This document shows, one piece after another, positions 33,241 through 48,300 of a stretch of 64,000 nt of DNA. The position numbers and the translations under genes were made by a program. Within the stretch, counting starts at the first letter, position 1. Every line of letters starts with the position of its first letter. The stretch comes from Ceriagrion tenellum (lineage: Eukaryota; Arthropoda; Insecta; Odonata; Coenagrionidae): NCBI GenBank assembly GCA_963169105.1, contig OY720639.1, forward strand, positions 98,964,559-99,028,558. The letters run 5' to 3'. The notes under the pieces were generated by a model. It was not told the DNA's origin, ran no database searches, and worked only from the letters and a program-made list of their open reading frames with translations.

Positions 33241-36174
33241 AAATCCAAAACTACTACCAAATCATGAAGACAGAGATTCCACATTCAACGCACCAAACCT
33301 CACTATTCTAGCTCAAAAATTGACAGAGAAAGAAACAAAACGGATACAGATTGACTGACATGCTACAAAATTAATATATATAGATACTTTTCAGCAAAAG
33401 TGAAATAATTTAACTTAAAAGATACCAAATATAGTTGGGATTGCATCAAATTCCGCTGTGCACCCAGTGGCACTACGAAACAGGGCAAACCCATATGAGG
33501 GTTCATCAAGAATCTTTTTAAATTCATAGTTGAAGAACCTAAATCCTTTTCTGACTTGTTGAACCAATTAAAAATTTCACTTGTGCTCGTGTACAAAACT
33601 GCCTTGATGAATGAAGGTAACTTACAGGATAAAAAATGAAACATGGAAAGTAAGTACTATATGATTCATTTTATTTATTAATCAACAATACATACATTCT
33701 TCGAGCAAACATGAATATGAGAAATAATTCTTTTAGGGTATTATCAAAACATAAATATCCTTTACCAATAACAAGCTATTTTTCATCTTCAAAAGAATAA
33801 ATATTTCATTTTATTAAATTAGTGCCCATTATGAATGACATTTCAAATGGCAGCTAAAAGTAAAATATAGGAATAATTTATCGTTCACTTAATGAGATGT
33901 AGACAGAGATCACTGCTGTAAAAACCTTCTTGGTTCATGACGAGAATTAAATTAATATAAATACTTGTTTGCCATTGCTATAAGCTGTGCCATCCTTTCA
34001 CCTTTCTGATCCTTAATCACACCCTTCCTTTTTTTATCCAGGGTATGCAGTTTATCTGACACTGTGGGGTTCTTGCACTCAAATCCAAATAAGAGAGATC
34101 TCAAATCAATCAATGTACACACTTGCAGACCACAGTAGGGATTTTAGAATTACTATCTGTCATCCACGTTCAACATCTAGATTTATCAGTCTTGGAAATC
34201 ACATCACATATTTCATGAACACACTCCCTGGGAGTCTCAGGTCATTCCACGTAGCACCCTACACGTATACATAGGTTTTTCTTTCCAAATTGATTTTACC
34301 CATAATTGAAAACCCTGCACCTTGAATTAAATTAACTAATTTAATTTAATTGAGAGGTTTAGCCACTTAAAATACTAAAACTACGAACTAATGAGCCAAT
34401 GCTTTGAAAGCTTTGGCTGAAATACTGAGAGAAATAAATACATAATTACATTCGGCCATTCATTTTACTGTTATATTTGCCACTTTATGTCTTTCTTATT
34501 AAGTCTTTTGGAGATTTAAGTGTGTGAGGGACAGTGATTCATATGAAGATTCTTTTGTTGAGACTTATTATTCATATTTTGATTGAATTTTTGTATTTAT
34601 TGACAACGCTTTATAACATCTATTTCCTAAATTTTTGAAACTGTATACTTTAAAACTGAAATACACCATGGCACACAAGCAACAACAAAAAAAGCACTGC
34701 TTATAAAAAACAAAGAAAATATGGTGGCATAAGGAGAAGTCTTTGAAAACAAGTTTTATTTGTCTCCTAAATATTATTACTTAAACTATGGTATAAACTC
34801 TAATATTAACTGATCCAAAACTGATTTATTGATTTATGATAGTTTAACTTAGATTTCATGCCTTCATGTCACCACCCTTTAAGGCCTTCTTTAAAATGTA
34901 TGTTCTTCATATAAATTTCTTCATCTGATTTTGAATCTCTGTGCCAGAGATTCGTCAACTTTTCTTAAAATCCCATACAGGATTGTATTCTTTTCTCATA
35001 GGCATAAACTAAAAACTCACTATAAACATTCTATTTTTAAAATTTCTTTAAACAATTAATCGTATGACTATGGCGCACGTCAGTCGCTTGATGAATAAAT
35101 ATGTAGTCAGTAAAAAACAATAATTAGATACAAATTCATACTAAATAATGATTGACAAGATACTAATTTTCCATAATGGTCGAATAGGATAAAAGGCAAG
35201 TAAATGTGCCATTTAAAAAGTTATGCGAATATCACACACAATGCAGACACTAGCTTGGACCCTTATGGGAAAGTATGGATATCATTCAATGATAGTAGAG
35301 TTTCTGTCAAATAGAATGAATTTTCCATTATTTAAACGAGATTTCATCTCTTGAATCAATTGGTAATGGAAAACAATTTTTTTCCTTCCAAAATAATATA
35401 TAGCTCTAGCCTTAGTGTCAACTAGCAAAGTGGCAATACTGCATTTCCAGTAAGATTTTACTAAAACATATCAGTCCTTTCTCTCAATACAAATCACATT
35501 TAACGAAATAAGACAAGCAATGATTTGTAAAGATGTGGACTAATTTACTAGCATATATAGGTGATATGTTTTCCTAATCTACATCAGTTGATCTACATAC
35601 ATTATTGCACTTTGAGATTATCAAGATACAATGCGATAGGAGATCTATGTATACGAGCTTCCTCACCTATATACAAAGTGATATGCCTCTGTCCAAGGAC
35701 AGATCTTACGGATTTTGTTGTTCAAAGGGTCCGTCATCACCAGATTATTTTGTTATGGTGTCAACATTGTAATAAAAATATCTATAAATGAACAATTGGC
35801 TAAAAGGTGATTCATGGTTGCACCTTTCTACAATGCCCACATTCATTCCTCTGAGATTACACTGTCAGGCTATCTGTATGAAAAGCAAACAGATAACAGT
35901 TTATATATTGATTAAGGTGTGAGTGCAAGCCTCACCAAAGTCATTAAGCTGCATACCATAGGTATGATAACTTCAGTTGCATTGAGGTCCCTTTCATACA
36001 GACAAAAAAATACCAAATGTTGCAGTAGTCAAGGGTCTAACTGAATTGGTGAAAGGTTGAAACAGGATTGGCAATTCAGGTGACTCATATTACAAGAGAA
36101 TGAAAAAATGAACAACAATCATGTTTACTGAGAAGCTGCTGCAGTTTGATTAAAAAATTGTGACGACTTAGGCA
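33241..36174. other. 3' flank of asparagine synthetase, likely holding its 3' UTR
   Basis: AT-rich and free of recognised repeats. The 3' UTR must lie at its right end, since the stop codon is at 36175-36177. Candidate minus-strand AATAAA signals occur at 34755-34760 and near 34824. No second gene is visible. Confidence 0.5.
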
Positions 36175-36304
36175 TCATATTCCATCCTTTGCTGCATAAT
36201 GGCTGATGAATCTGGCTGATGGGTCACTCACGTTTGTCCATTTTGGCATCCAGAAGTAAGGCATCCAATGGGATTGTCCAGGGTAGTACTCTTCAAACTT
36301 CATC
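36175..36304 (-). CDS. ASNS: ASNS coding exon 10 and stop codon
   Basis: Residues 544-586 and a TGA stop at 36175-36177. It has EEYYPGQSHWMPYFWMPKW and DPSARFISHY, matching the conserved C-terminus of animal asparagine synthetases. The acceptor ends TTGACAG. No close poly(A) signal is obvious; a candidate AATAAA (read on the minus strand) lies at 34755-34760. Confidence 0.94.
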
Positions 36305-39300
36305 CTGTCAAGTATAAAAATTGGGAGGAAAGTGACTGTTATCATTTTATCTGACGAGATTCAAGCACAGTGCGAGATGAAAAGGTTATCTACAGCCATC
36401 ATTTTTCATTTCAAATACCTTTGTGTACCTCTGACATTTAATGGGTAAAAAAATTGTTGCATGAAACTACCAATGAGTTAATTGGAAATTAATGAAGCAT
36501 ATCCACAGGCAACTTTAGTAGCCCCCTTGCCTCAACAGTAATAATTTTATATTAATTCATTTCACTTTGTTTGATTTTTTGACCATATTATGGCAATTGT
36601 GAGCCAATATCTAGTTAAAAATGATGTGCTTTGGCAATAACCAAGTAAAATATAATTATCATAGGTAAGCTAAAAAGTATGCACCCTGATGGCACAAAAA
36701 AAAATTTAGGAAAATGGAAAGGCTATTAAATATCTAACCAGGATCAAATATGAACCAGTCAATTATAGAACAATACTTTATAATAGACTAGGATATTGAA
36801 GGATAATAAGTGCAGTATGAAGTAATACAGTAGGGCTACATACAAAGAATAAGTGCGTGATTATCAAGCACACCATACAGAGAGTTGATACTGAATGCTC
36901 AATTAAGGACAGCTGAGAAGAAAAAACAGGGAAGCTTACAATAAGGAGTTTTACATTAAATACAAATTTTCAAAACCTAGAGCTACAAGATTTTTAAAAT
37001 TAGTTGGACTTTAACCCTTTCCCTTCCACAGAAATTTACCTTTTTACTCTAAGAAAGCCCATATTTATGTAGTTTTCAAATAATTCAAAAAGATTGCTTG
37101 TGAATCAACTGTGTACACTAGTACCTATGTAATCTTTTCAAATACTCATAAGAATTTGCCGTTTAAATAACAAAAATAATGTGAAAGAAAACAATTATTA
37201 TTATAAAAATTTTTGCAATTGAACTTTTGATAGAACTATTACGTAGGCACCTTGAACATTTTGAGGCAAACAGCAGTGGCTGATACAAGAGCACCTTGAG
37301 CATATCAGCGCAAAGGACAAGATTTCCATATAGACAAGGGAGCATACATAGGTTCGATAGGGAAAAATGCAAATGATAGAAAATAGACAATGTTTTTATT
37401 TCATGGAATGAGAGTGTGGCACTAGGTTGCTAATCGATATTTCTAAGACCACTAGATATGACACTATAATCTGGGGGATGCCATGCTGATTTTATTTGCT
37501 AATTCCTGATGGATATTAAATTTTACTATCTTCCTGAAATTTTGCAAAAAAGCCCCAGGCAAGACCTGAAATTTTAAATTTAGACTTGAAAACAATGCTG
37601 TGAATATGATGTGGACAGGGATCAAGAACTATTACCACACTCCTCAGCCCACAAGTTACTCTGTGGTTTTTCTTAGTACAACTTTATAGGAAAAATATGA
37701 TCAACATCCATTAATTTTCATTATATATAGGAAGAAGATGGGATAGTTTACTTCCAAAAGTAGCAATTGAATAAACTTAATTCACAACTGAACCCAGGAA
37801 CAAGGAGTAATCAAATTCATTTTTAGCCACCCCCACAAAGCAGTCTGCACTAGAGAGGCGGCGACCACCAAACAAATTTCAACCTCAGATGTATGAAACT
37901 GTAGCTATATGCTTGCCCCCTGAGGTGAAGACCAATCTTAGAATGCATTTCTGATAAAGAACAGTAATTCATTACAAGTAATTTGCAGCAAACAAATGCA
38001 TTTAACTTACTCAAATATACTTGTCATAATTTACAAATTATAATTTTACACGTAATTTACTTCCATAGTATTGTTACATTTGGATAATTTTTACTCTAGG
38101 GATGGTTTGTAATCAGAAAGTATGGGGTTAATTCACTCAACGGTATTATCCATTGCTCTTATTTTCTATAACAAGTGACTGCAAGAGTATTTGTTTTAAC
38201 ATTTGTTCATTTCTACTATTTGCTTCAACCATCACCTCCTTCCCTACTCCCATTCATCATTCAGCTGGGTCTCTACCAGAATCATCATTTACACAGCATT
38301 ATGCCACAGTGGAAATAAATTTCTATCTCCCCAAACTAACTATTTTTTGGTGGTTAATTCACCCAAAACTGTAAATAAGTCACTGAAGGGTTTGAGGCAG
38401 TTCTAAGCCTATAACCTGAAATTTTCCAACAAAATGAATGTGATGATATGGAGCTCAAATATTTCAAAAAAGATGTAACTGCCCAGGATATTGATTTATT
38501 GTGCATATTTCAAAATGTTATGGGCAAATTATTTAGAATGATTTAACCTAAATTTATCACATTTATTTATTACTAATTTCTTGTATGTCAATCGGCTATC
38601 TCAAATGACAAAACTTCTATAGGTAAATTAAGATCATACCTGTAATAATAAGATTCTTTTGTTTTTGGAGTACAATGTGGGTACTTTTTGCTGGCCATTT
38701 CCAAGGCTTTATCAGACACCTTGCTTTCCACAATATCCTGAATAACTGTAAAGAGAGACTTTTTCTGGGATGCAACTCCATCGCTGCCAAGGAAAAAATA
38801 AGCATGAAAAATTAACATTAAAGAACCATATGTTAACATGCACATGTAGTATGCAGTTCTCCACAACACTAAATTTAATCTCTACGTGAATGGAGCCATG
38901 AAAATTCAAGTCGGAGAGAAAAAATTACCGAAATGTTGCCCCATTTCTCATTGTAGGCATAACGTAATTATTTCAGATTGTATTTTTTTGGGTTTCTGCA
39001 GGTAATGTAATAGTTACAAGCTCACTTACCTAAACGCTTCCTTATGCCTCCATAAAATTGAATCTGGAATGAGTCCTGTGCCATCAAATGCTTTCCTTAG
39101 CAAATACTTCTCCACACCATCCTTTGGCTGCCTTGATTTTGCTGGGAGACTCAGATAATACTGAGTAAACTGATGATCAAGGAAGGGAACTCGTAGCTCC
39201 AAACTGTAATCATGTAACATAAGCGATACTTCAATTGTAATGGCAGGAGCTGAAAACAACCCTAAGCAAAATGAGGATGGACGGCTTGTTAAAAGTAAGA

Positions 39301-42300
39301 TTTTTTTTCAGTTTAAAGTTATAATTCAAACAATAATTTTAACGTCTAGGCATGGGATTCTTATCACTCTCTGGGTTCTTGAGCCCTGGGCAGATGCCCA
39401 ATCAGCCCACCTTTAAGTCCACCACTTCCTGTGGCCATTAGTAATTTTCTGGCCATGAAATGAATGATGAATAATTACGTCTAGACTGTCATTCTAGTGC
39501 TGGCCTGCAGCCATTGGTTTGGTGACTTAAAACTATAGTGAACATGCGGAACAATATGGGTGAAAATACTGCTTCCTTGGTGATACAACTTCAATGATTT
39601 TAGGATGGCAAAATCACTTTGTATTGTGTCCTTAATGTCAAGTACTAGATAACATATGAGGGCAGTTCAAAAAATAATGGGCATTTTGCAAAATAATTAT
39701 TTCAGATTACTTACAACTTATTGGTCCCTATAGCCTTACAAGTACTTTCCTTATCTAGAGATACACTTTTTCCAGTAATGTTTCTACTTTGCCATACAGT
39801 CCTGGAGTGCTTCTTTGGGTATCACCTCCCTTACCTGTGCTAAACTCTCTTTAATGTCGTGAATGGTGTCAAACCGATGTCTTTGAAGCACTGATTTTAT
39901 TGATGGAAATTTTTTTAAATGTCACACGGAGGTATGCCAGGATAGTGGGGAGGATGAAATAGGACAGTCATCTGATTTTTGCACAATTCTCATGAATTTA
40001 GAGTTAAGTGGCAGGCACGTTGTCTTCGGTCGAGGAAGGTCATTCTGCTCGGCTGCAATCAAAAGAGGAACAAACTGCTGCAACTCCATGCATGTTCAAT
40101 TTTTCACTCAATATGTCATGATAAGACACTATCAAGATTTGAAACTTCCCAGCAAGATCTGTTGTAGTATGACGACAGCGTACAATAAATCCTCAAAATT
40201 CTGAGTTATACTGCCATTATTTGACATCGAAGGCCTTCCTAGTTGAGGATCTTCTTGAACTGACTGACAACCAATTTGAATCAGGGAAATCATAAATAAC
40301 TCTATGTACAACTAAGAGCAACATCTTTGTAAGCCATCTCCAAAACTTCAAAGGTTTCTGTAAAAGATTTTCAAGTTACGCGCAAAATTTCATGTTGCAA
40401 TGATGATCCCTGAAACTAGGGAATTGAAAAAAATCGCCACAGCAACTAAAACAGCTTCCACTTACAGAGGTATATGATGGATACTGAACATTATTTTTTT
40501 AAATGGAAAACCATGACTACTCAGAAGGATATGAAGAATCAGTGCTGCCAGCCAGACGTTGCTAGAACTACCTGTTACCGCACAATAAAAAAACTCCCAT
40601 CACTTTTTGAACAGGCCTCGTACCAGGTCTAGCACTGGATAAAATGTGGTGCGAAACAGGCTTTAGAGGCAGGTATGGCATGGGACAAATCAAACTTACC
40701 TAAATGCAGAGGTGGTGCGGTCAGCCCTTAAAACATCATACATGTAGAGGTCCTGCAATAGCCGATAGCTCTCTTTGTGCCCGTCTGCTGCAGAGGGAGC
40801 ATTGCGAAAGTAAATGTACCCTTGAGCAACTTCATCAGCCCCCTCCCCGCTCATAATGACAGTTGAATCCGTGTTTTTCAGTACATATTTTGATATTAGG
40901 TACATTCCTGAAATAATGATTAATACATGTAGTGACAATTTTGCAGTTGAAAAACAAATGATTGACATGAAACATATCTTTTTTTCACTCTCTGCTACCA
41001 CTATCCAATGACAACTATCCAATCCAATAACTTCAGCTGAACTCTTTATGACTGTAGCTGGTTGCTTCTCAGATTAACACAAAATATGCAATGTATACTG
41101 ACCATTGCAATTTTTCTAGGTTTTCTCTTCTTCCTAACAGAATTTATATTTAATATTTTTCCCCTTGAACTTTTCATTGGGCTTATTGATTCTCCTAATT
41201 CTGTTGATCTTCATTTTTATTTCTTTTTAATTATGTTGAAACTTTACCATGCTATCTTTAAAAAAAAACATTAATCATATATTTCTTCTTGGGAACTACA
41301 TTTCCATTGGCTCAGACCTAATTTCTCTTTCCAGCATTGAGGAAAAATTATCATTTCAAAAATTAGCAATGCATGCGTAACTAAGTGTAGAAATATTGAA
41401 TAGCTGCTGCAATACTAATCAAGGGACCTAAGTGTTAGGTTATTTAATCGTTTTTGTAAATTGTAATTTATGCTACATATTTAATGCATATGTCATTTAA
41501 CCTTTATCTTCCGAGCGTGTCTCTCCGGCACAAAAATTGTGTCCCTAGACTGCCGAGCGTGTTCGTTTGGCACATTGATGGACATTTAAAAACCACTGGT
41601 CATTTAAAAAACCCCGGCCAGCAAGGCTTACGACTACAGAAAAACTCAGGAAGGTAAAGGTTAACCATTTATACAATTTACCTCTGATTTTTGTACTTGG
41701 CTGTTTCCTGGCACACTTGTCTCAAACAGGTTTACAAATGCTACATCAACTCAAGGTAAGCAACGAAGAAACAAATGAACTAGCCTACACTTCCATTGTT
41801 TGGCCAGTATTATAGTACGCGACAAGTCTGGGACCCAAGAGAAAAGGCCCTTTCTCATAAGCTCGAGAAAGTACAGAGGAAGCAGCCAAGCACGTTTTAG
41901 GAAGGCATAGAAGGACAGATAGTGTAACAGCAATGATAGTATCACCACGATAGGAATCACTCAGACTGAGAGGAAGGTGAATAGGTTACGTGGGATGTAC
42001 AAAATAGTGAAAAATGAAAAGGGCTGGGAGGAGCTTACAAATAGAATCGAAAAACCCAATTACATAGGGCAGAAGGACCACCAATTCAAACTAAAATTCA
42101 GAAAACAAATAATGAATATAATAAAAAACTCCTTCCACAAAACAGGAATTAAAGAGTGAATGACTTAGCTTTAAGCCCTTACCTTGGTCTGTATGTAGAT
42201 TTAAAAAGATATGTTAACTTTACCTAAAATAATTGGCTCGAGTGTGTGTCTATGTATATATATTATTACTTTATTACCCGTATATTTCAATGACCTTTCT

Positions 42301-45300
42301 GGAAGGCCAAGATGTCTCTGGTGGGGTTTTCTTCAACGTCATACATGGAGACCCAAGTTATCTCATGCAAGTTTTTGAAATTGTATGGAATAGAGTAACC
42401 GTAAATGTTTGCGATTCACTCTCTAACATTGTAAGGTTCTACAAGAGAAGACTAAAATGAGGAATAACTGTTTTGCTGTTTGTCTTTGCTGAGTACTAAC
42501 ATAGATAGGTTTTATTGCACTAAAGTTCACTGTATTAATGTATGTTACCAACTGACTACGTGGTCAACTTAAAACCTATATTTTATAATCTAATCACAGG
42601 ACATTAATGAAAATAGTTTATCCACTGAAGGCTATCAAAGACCTTAGAAAATATAACATCTTTCATGCTTTCAGAAAAATTGTAGAATTAAACAATGCAC
42701 ATCCACATGGCAATACATAGAATCTTCCTCACCCATTGATGCCCTTACAGTGGTGATATCAGCTGTTTCTAGGTGATATATTACATCATCCAGGGCATCT
42801 GCAACATCCTTCTCAGTAAAGTTCACTTCATGGTGTTCAGTTCCAATGTGTTTTGCTACTTCTCTAGCAGCAATAATGTCAGGACTTTCTCCCATTCCGA
42901 TGGAAAATGACTAAAATCACAAATTGTGAACAAAATACTTCAGCTTCCTGAATTACTTTAAACCTCTACACTCCATGTTTAATGGTTGAAATGGGTGCCT
43001 ATCCATGCTGATGTATAGATCCCCACACAATATTGAAGGGGCCAAAATGTGAAGCAAAAAGTAATGTTTTCTTACCCTTCTAAAAATATCTTTGGGAATT
43101 GTGGCCAATAACAAGATTTACTAATAAGACATAGTTTTCGGCTTCACCTGGTGGAAATTTATGATGTCACTCATAATAAAAGATATGCACTTTGTTTTAT
43201 TCCACAATAAAACAAAGTATTATATATCTTTTATTATGAGTGACAATAAGATTTACTATTTATCAAAACCTGCAAAGATTTTAAAGTGTTAGTTCTTTAC
43301 CTTATCAGGACTAATGGACCAATTATTTTGAAATTTTGCTCAGTATTCATAACAAATGCAAAGGCTTGAAGTGCAAACGAAAGGCCTCAAGGCCCCATGA
43401 GTCAAAAATCTGGTAATCCATAATTCGCAGAATTTTATTAAACCTTTCGGCACAACCCTGAAGATTTTGCTATGGTTTCATGGCCCTAATCACCCTCAGG
43501 ATCCATAACTGAAAAGGGCTCCTCTCCAGCTTTGAATTTCATATATCATGGGAATTACAGCTGCAAAATCTTCAAGGGGGCAGAAGCTCCTTGGACCCAT
43601 GCCTAAAATTGCTGAAGGAGTGCCCACACAAATTTTGGGTCATCCAACAGCACCTTGGGAATCTCCCAAGTTGTTAGGGTTTTAATTTTGCTGACCACTA
43701 ATTTCATATGATGTTGTAGATACTGGCCATAGACTAATGCAGGGTAGAGGATCAAAACAGTTACTACAAGTTGGGGGCGAACAGCATGGGGACAGTGGCT
43801 CATGGGGCTCCTAACTATATCCTCTATTTGTATCTTCAAATTTCAAGCAATCTTGCAATTAAGGCAAGAAATTTTCCAAGAAAACTTTCATTTGACCCGT
43901 ATTCAAACTCAGATTTCCCAATCAATGTTCAGGTGTGTTAGCCAGTTAAACCACCAAGTCATCTTAATTCAAGACATATTTCAGAGGGGATTATAGACAC
44001 TACACATTCTATTATGCTTCTAAAATGTTGCAAACTAAGGAATGACAATATAGCTAGAAAAATGAAATTATTCCCAAAAGTATGTAGGTATCATGAAGGT
44101 ATTTTAGGAAGATTAACAAAGTAAACTCCAATAATTATTAACAACCTTTACGTTGAGCATGAGGCTAATCACAGTTTGTTGAAACACCATCTTGGAAGAG
44201 AAAAGTACCATAACTGATTTCTAAAGTGAAATATGGATTTAATTATCCTCTTCAGCGAAAATAGATGATAAATTTTCCTTAGAATAACAATTTTGATCCA
44301 AAGTGAAGGCTTTCAATTTTATTCATCTCATGATGATTGAATAAAGGATTTGATGAATTCAGTATTCACTAAATTTAAGAGATCTGAGAAGCTTCTTATT
44401 ACCTACTTTGGTTTTAAGCATTTAATAAACTTCTTAGGTATTAAAACTATGAGCAGCATTCTCTTCAAGGTATATGTATATACATGTGATGCATGGCTGC
44501 CCTTGCAAAACTGCAAGATAAAGTCAATTAATAACACCATTAAGACAAATCAGGGAAGAAAGAATGTTAACTGACACCAGGATAATGAGAGAGGTATCAA
44601 TCAATGCAAATTTTAATGCACTTATTTTTAAATACAAAACTAGATATTATTTTCATATCAACAACTGCATAATTAGCCCTAGGGCACACTCGTGCCATTC
44701 ATTAAAGTGAGTTTAACTATTATACCTCCCACAAAAGCTCCTGATGCAGACCTGCACAGCATGGAGGGGTGGTAGAAGTGGTGAGAGCAAAGGGACAGGA
44801 TTTGTGGGAAGAAATAGTAATGAAAGAGAGTAAGACAGAGATACCAGACTATTTCAAGAAATAGACACAAGACACACATGCTCAAAGATGTTGGTTAGAA
44901 TCACCCATTGCAATGACTTTAAAAAATATGAGTAGCAATGTGATGGAAGGTTCAGTAGTCACCCCACTTGTCAAAGCGCTTGTCTTATTTAGGCAGCCAT
45001 TAGAGAGGTTTGCAGAACCTCAACAGAAAACAGACTTTTTTTAGAGATGGGTCATTCTGAAAAATTACCATGATAAATTCTATAAAGTAGTAATGAAGCT
45101 CAAACGATTTCGTACTGTCTACTAATTTTTATTTCTCAGTCTTGCCTGATGATGACTGCTAGTCAGTCGAAACACGTGTGCAAGAGGTGAAATAAAAATT
45201 AGTAGACAGTACGAAATCGTTTGAGCTTCATTACTCATTATGCTGTTCTACGATATCTCACCTGAGAAAGTGGACTATAAAGTAGTGGTATTTTTCATAA

Positions 45301-48300
45301 ATTACAACAAACCCCTGAAAATTACCATAAGTTTTGATAATATTCACCCACGTTTCCAATATCACTCACTTTACTCTTAAGTCTTTAGTATTTAAGATGA
45401 CAGCTTTTACTAAAACCACTAGATTTATTAAACAACGACCCAGGTTTTGATGTACATTCACATCATCTTCGGGTAAATGGAGGCCGATGTGCAGGCCTTA
45501 TATAGTAAACATTATACAGAGTGAAAAAACTGTTAGTGAACTGCAAGGACCCCATTGAACCTCAGAAATTAAGAGGTGTATACTTAATGAAATGTAATGA
45601 ATGTGGTGGACAGTATGTTGGACAGACCTGTAGAAATTTTGAAATTAGACAAATGGAGCATAAAAGGGATTTTAGAAATTTTAATTTTAATGGAAGCAAC
45701 TTCGCCCGACATCTTCTAATCCACGGACATAAAAGTAATTTTACTATGACACCTCTCCATTTTACAAATGACAGACGCAAGCTGAATGCTTTAGAACAGC
45801 TAGAGATTTTAAAAAACTAAGCTGACTGTGATAAATTCCTTGTTAATGAATGTATGCTCCCTGCCTATTCCTCCATCCTCAAAGCTTTAATCCCCTCCAC
45901 TTCATCCTCCTTGCTCCCCCCCCCCACCCTCCCGCGACCACCTTCCTCCTGTATTGTCCCCCCCTCTTTCCCCACCTGGTAATGTTTACTATATTAGGCC
46001 TGCACATCAGCCTCCATTTACCTGAAGATGATGTGAATGCACATCAAAACCTGGGTCGTTTAATAAATCTAGTGGTTTTAGTAAAAGTTGTCATCTTAAA
46101 TTTTTCACGTTTCCAATATTTCATACTGATATATACATACATGCCCATCACGCCGTTCCTTTCCAAACATTCTTTTAAACCAAGTCTATACATATTCATA
46201 TGGAATTAATCATTACCTAAGGCACAAGCAAGTCATTCGTAGAATATTTTTCAATATTTACTTTTGGAATAATAGGCTATAGTTCGAACAATTTGAACAA
46301 AAACTTCTCATAACATAACAAAAGAAAGCCAAATTGCATGTGTGCTGCCATATTTATTTGTAGATTTCCTTTATTTCTAATACATTGATGTATCAATAGC
46401 AATGGTTTACATGTAGTTAATCCCTTAATTTTGCTGTAAGCTTTCCTCTTACAGTCTCTATTAGCTATTAAGTGATGAAAATGAAGACCATATTATGGTC
46501 ATTTTCAAAAATTGCTATAAATTACATCATGAAGCTACTTCAAATTAAAATTATGGTAATCTACCAAGAGATGGGTAAATTGCCATAGTTTTAATTTGAG
46601 GTAAATTACCAGGGTAAATTATGGTAATTCTTTAAAACAACCATAATTTTCTGGTGATTGTTAATTTTCTATAATTAATAGCCATAAGAGGACTTAATAA
46701 AAAAGCCAATAGCAATAGCAAGGGGATGAATGCAATTGAACCATTATTATTGCTACGATAATGCATTAGAAATAACAAAAAATAAAAATAAACATGGCAG
46801 CCCATAAGCAATTAAGTGTTCTTTTTTGGGCAGGAGAAACTTTCATTCAAACAATTAAAAATGATATCCCCACAAATACTCCACAAGTACAACTCTTCCA
46901 CAAATGAGCTGGACATGCTTTTATTCATAATTAAGATACCTAATATTAAATGTGGTGCTATGTGAATCAGGGATTTTCATTTTGAATCGGAATCTCCCAA
47001 ATAAATTTTGAATCGAATCAAAATAAATTTTTTTAAACAATGGTTAGGGAATCAAATCACCCTAAAAAAATTAGCTTGCGAATCAAATTCAAATTCTAAA
47101 TTAAATGCAAAAGCTTATGCAGAGTCAAAGTAATAAAGATTTTTCATTATATTACCACAAATATTCCATAAGTACAACTATTCCACAAATGAGGTGGACA
47201 TGCTTTTATTCATAATTAAGATACCGAATATTAAATGTGGTGCTGTGTGAATCAGGGATTTTCATTTTGAATCGAACAGAATCAAATCTCCCAAATAAAT
47301 TTTGAATCTAATCAAAATGAATTTTTTTTCAACATTGGTTAGCGAATCAAATCACCCTAAAAAAATTTGCTTGCGAATCGAATTCGAATTCTAAATAAAA
47401 TGCAAAAGCTTATGCAGAGTAAAAGTAATAAAGATATTCACTATATTTCAGGGCCTTACATTACCTTATACATCACTATAGTGGCACAACGAATAGCACA
47501 GAATAATGTGAGGTTGTTTAAATTTGCGTTTTGTGCGAGGAAAACATCCTCTAATCGGACGGCGTGCAATTTAGGAACGTGCGCCATGTTTGAATACATG
47601 TAACGGTTCGAAGACGAATCTATCAGATTCGAATATTAAGAATCATTCGCTTTTGAAGCATCCCAATTCGAGGGTGAATCAAATGGAACTACGCCTGATT
47701 TGAGTCAATTCAAATCAAATTCGAAGCATTCGACAGCTCTAATTAAATGTATATAGACATGGTTTTACGTAATTTGATAGGAATATATTGGCAGAGATGG
47801 GCAAAATACATTTTAAATGTATTTTAGATACAAAATACAAATTACTCTCAGAAACTGTACCTGAAATACCAAATACAAATACTTATGGAAAATGTAATTT
47901 TGATACAAAATACAAAAGTAATTTCAAAATACATACTTTAAAATACAAAATACATCCTTTCTCTACACTTAGAAATTTAAAATTCTTCGTGACAGCTTGA
48001 TTGAGAGTCACCAAGTACACACTATTGGCATTTGGATTAGATTTCTAATAAATTGAGAGGCTGAATTTTACCGTGTATTTATATGGTGGCAGCAAAAGCT
48101 CAAACACCTAGATTCCATACACAACAATACACAGCATGCAAGCCGTGAATACATCCCACTGCGAAAATCTTCATTCCATGGTTGTTGGTCCATTTTCCAT
48201 GGTAAAATAAAAGACAATGTGAAGAACGCATGCTATAAATTTAATAGTCACACTTTTACAAAAAATGTTAATTTCCTTTTAATAACGACAATGTTAACGC

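Larger units (their letters stand above)
45047..46130. mobile_element. Old hAT-like repeat split by two Penelope-type insertions
   Basis: Left part AGAGATGGGTCATTCTGAAA with ATTACCATGATAAATT, middle part CCCCTGAAAATTACCATAA with TATTCACC, and right part TTTCATACTGATATA together match the repeat pieces at 62804-63242 and 48690-48829. Two insertions with their own target duplications (45092-45274 and 45363-46105) interrupt it. Confidence 0.6.

Noticed and set aside
45850..46209. 119-codon proline-rich frame
   Set aside because: Lies in the inverted arm and C-rich linker of the Penelope-like element; low complexity.
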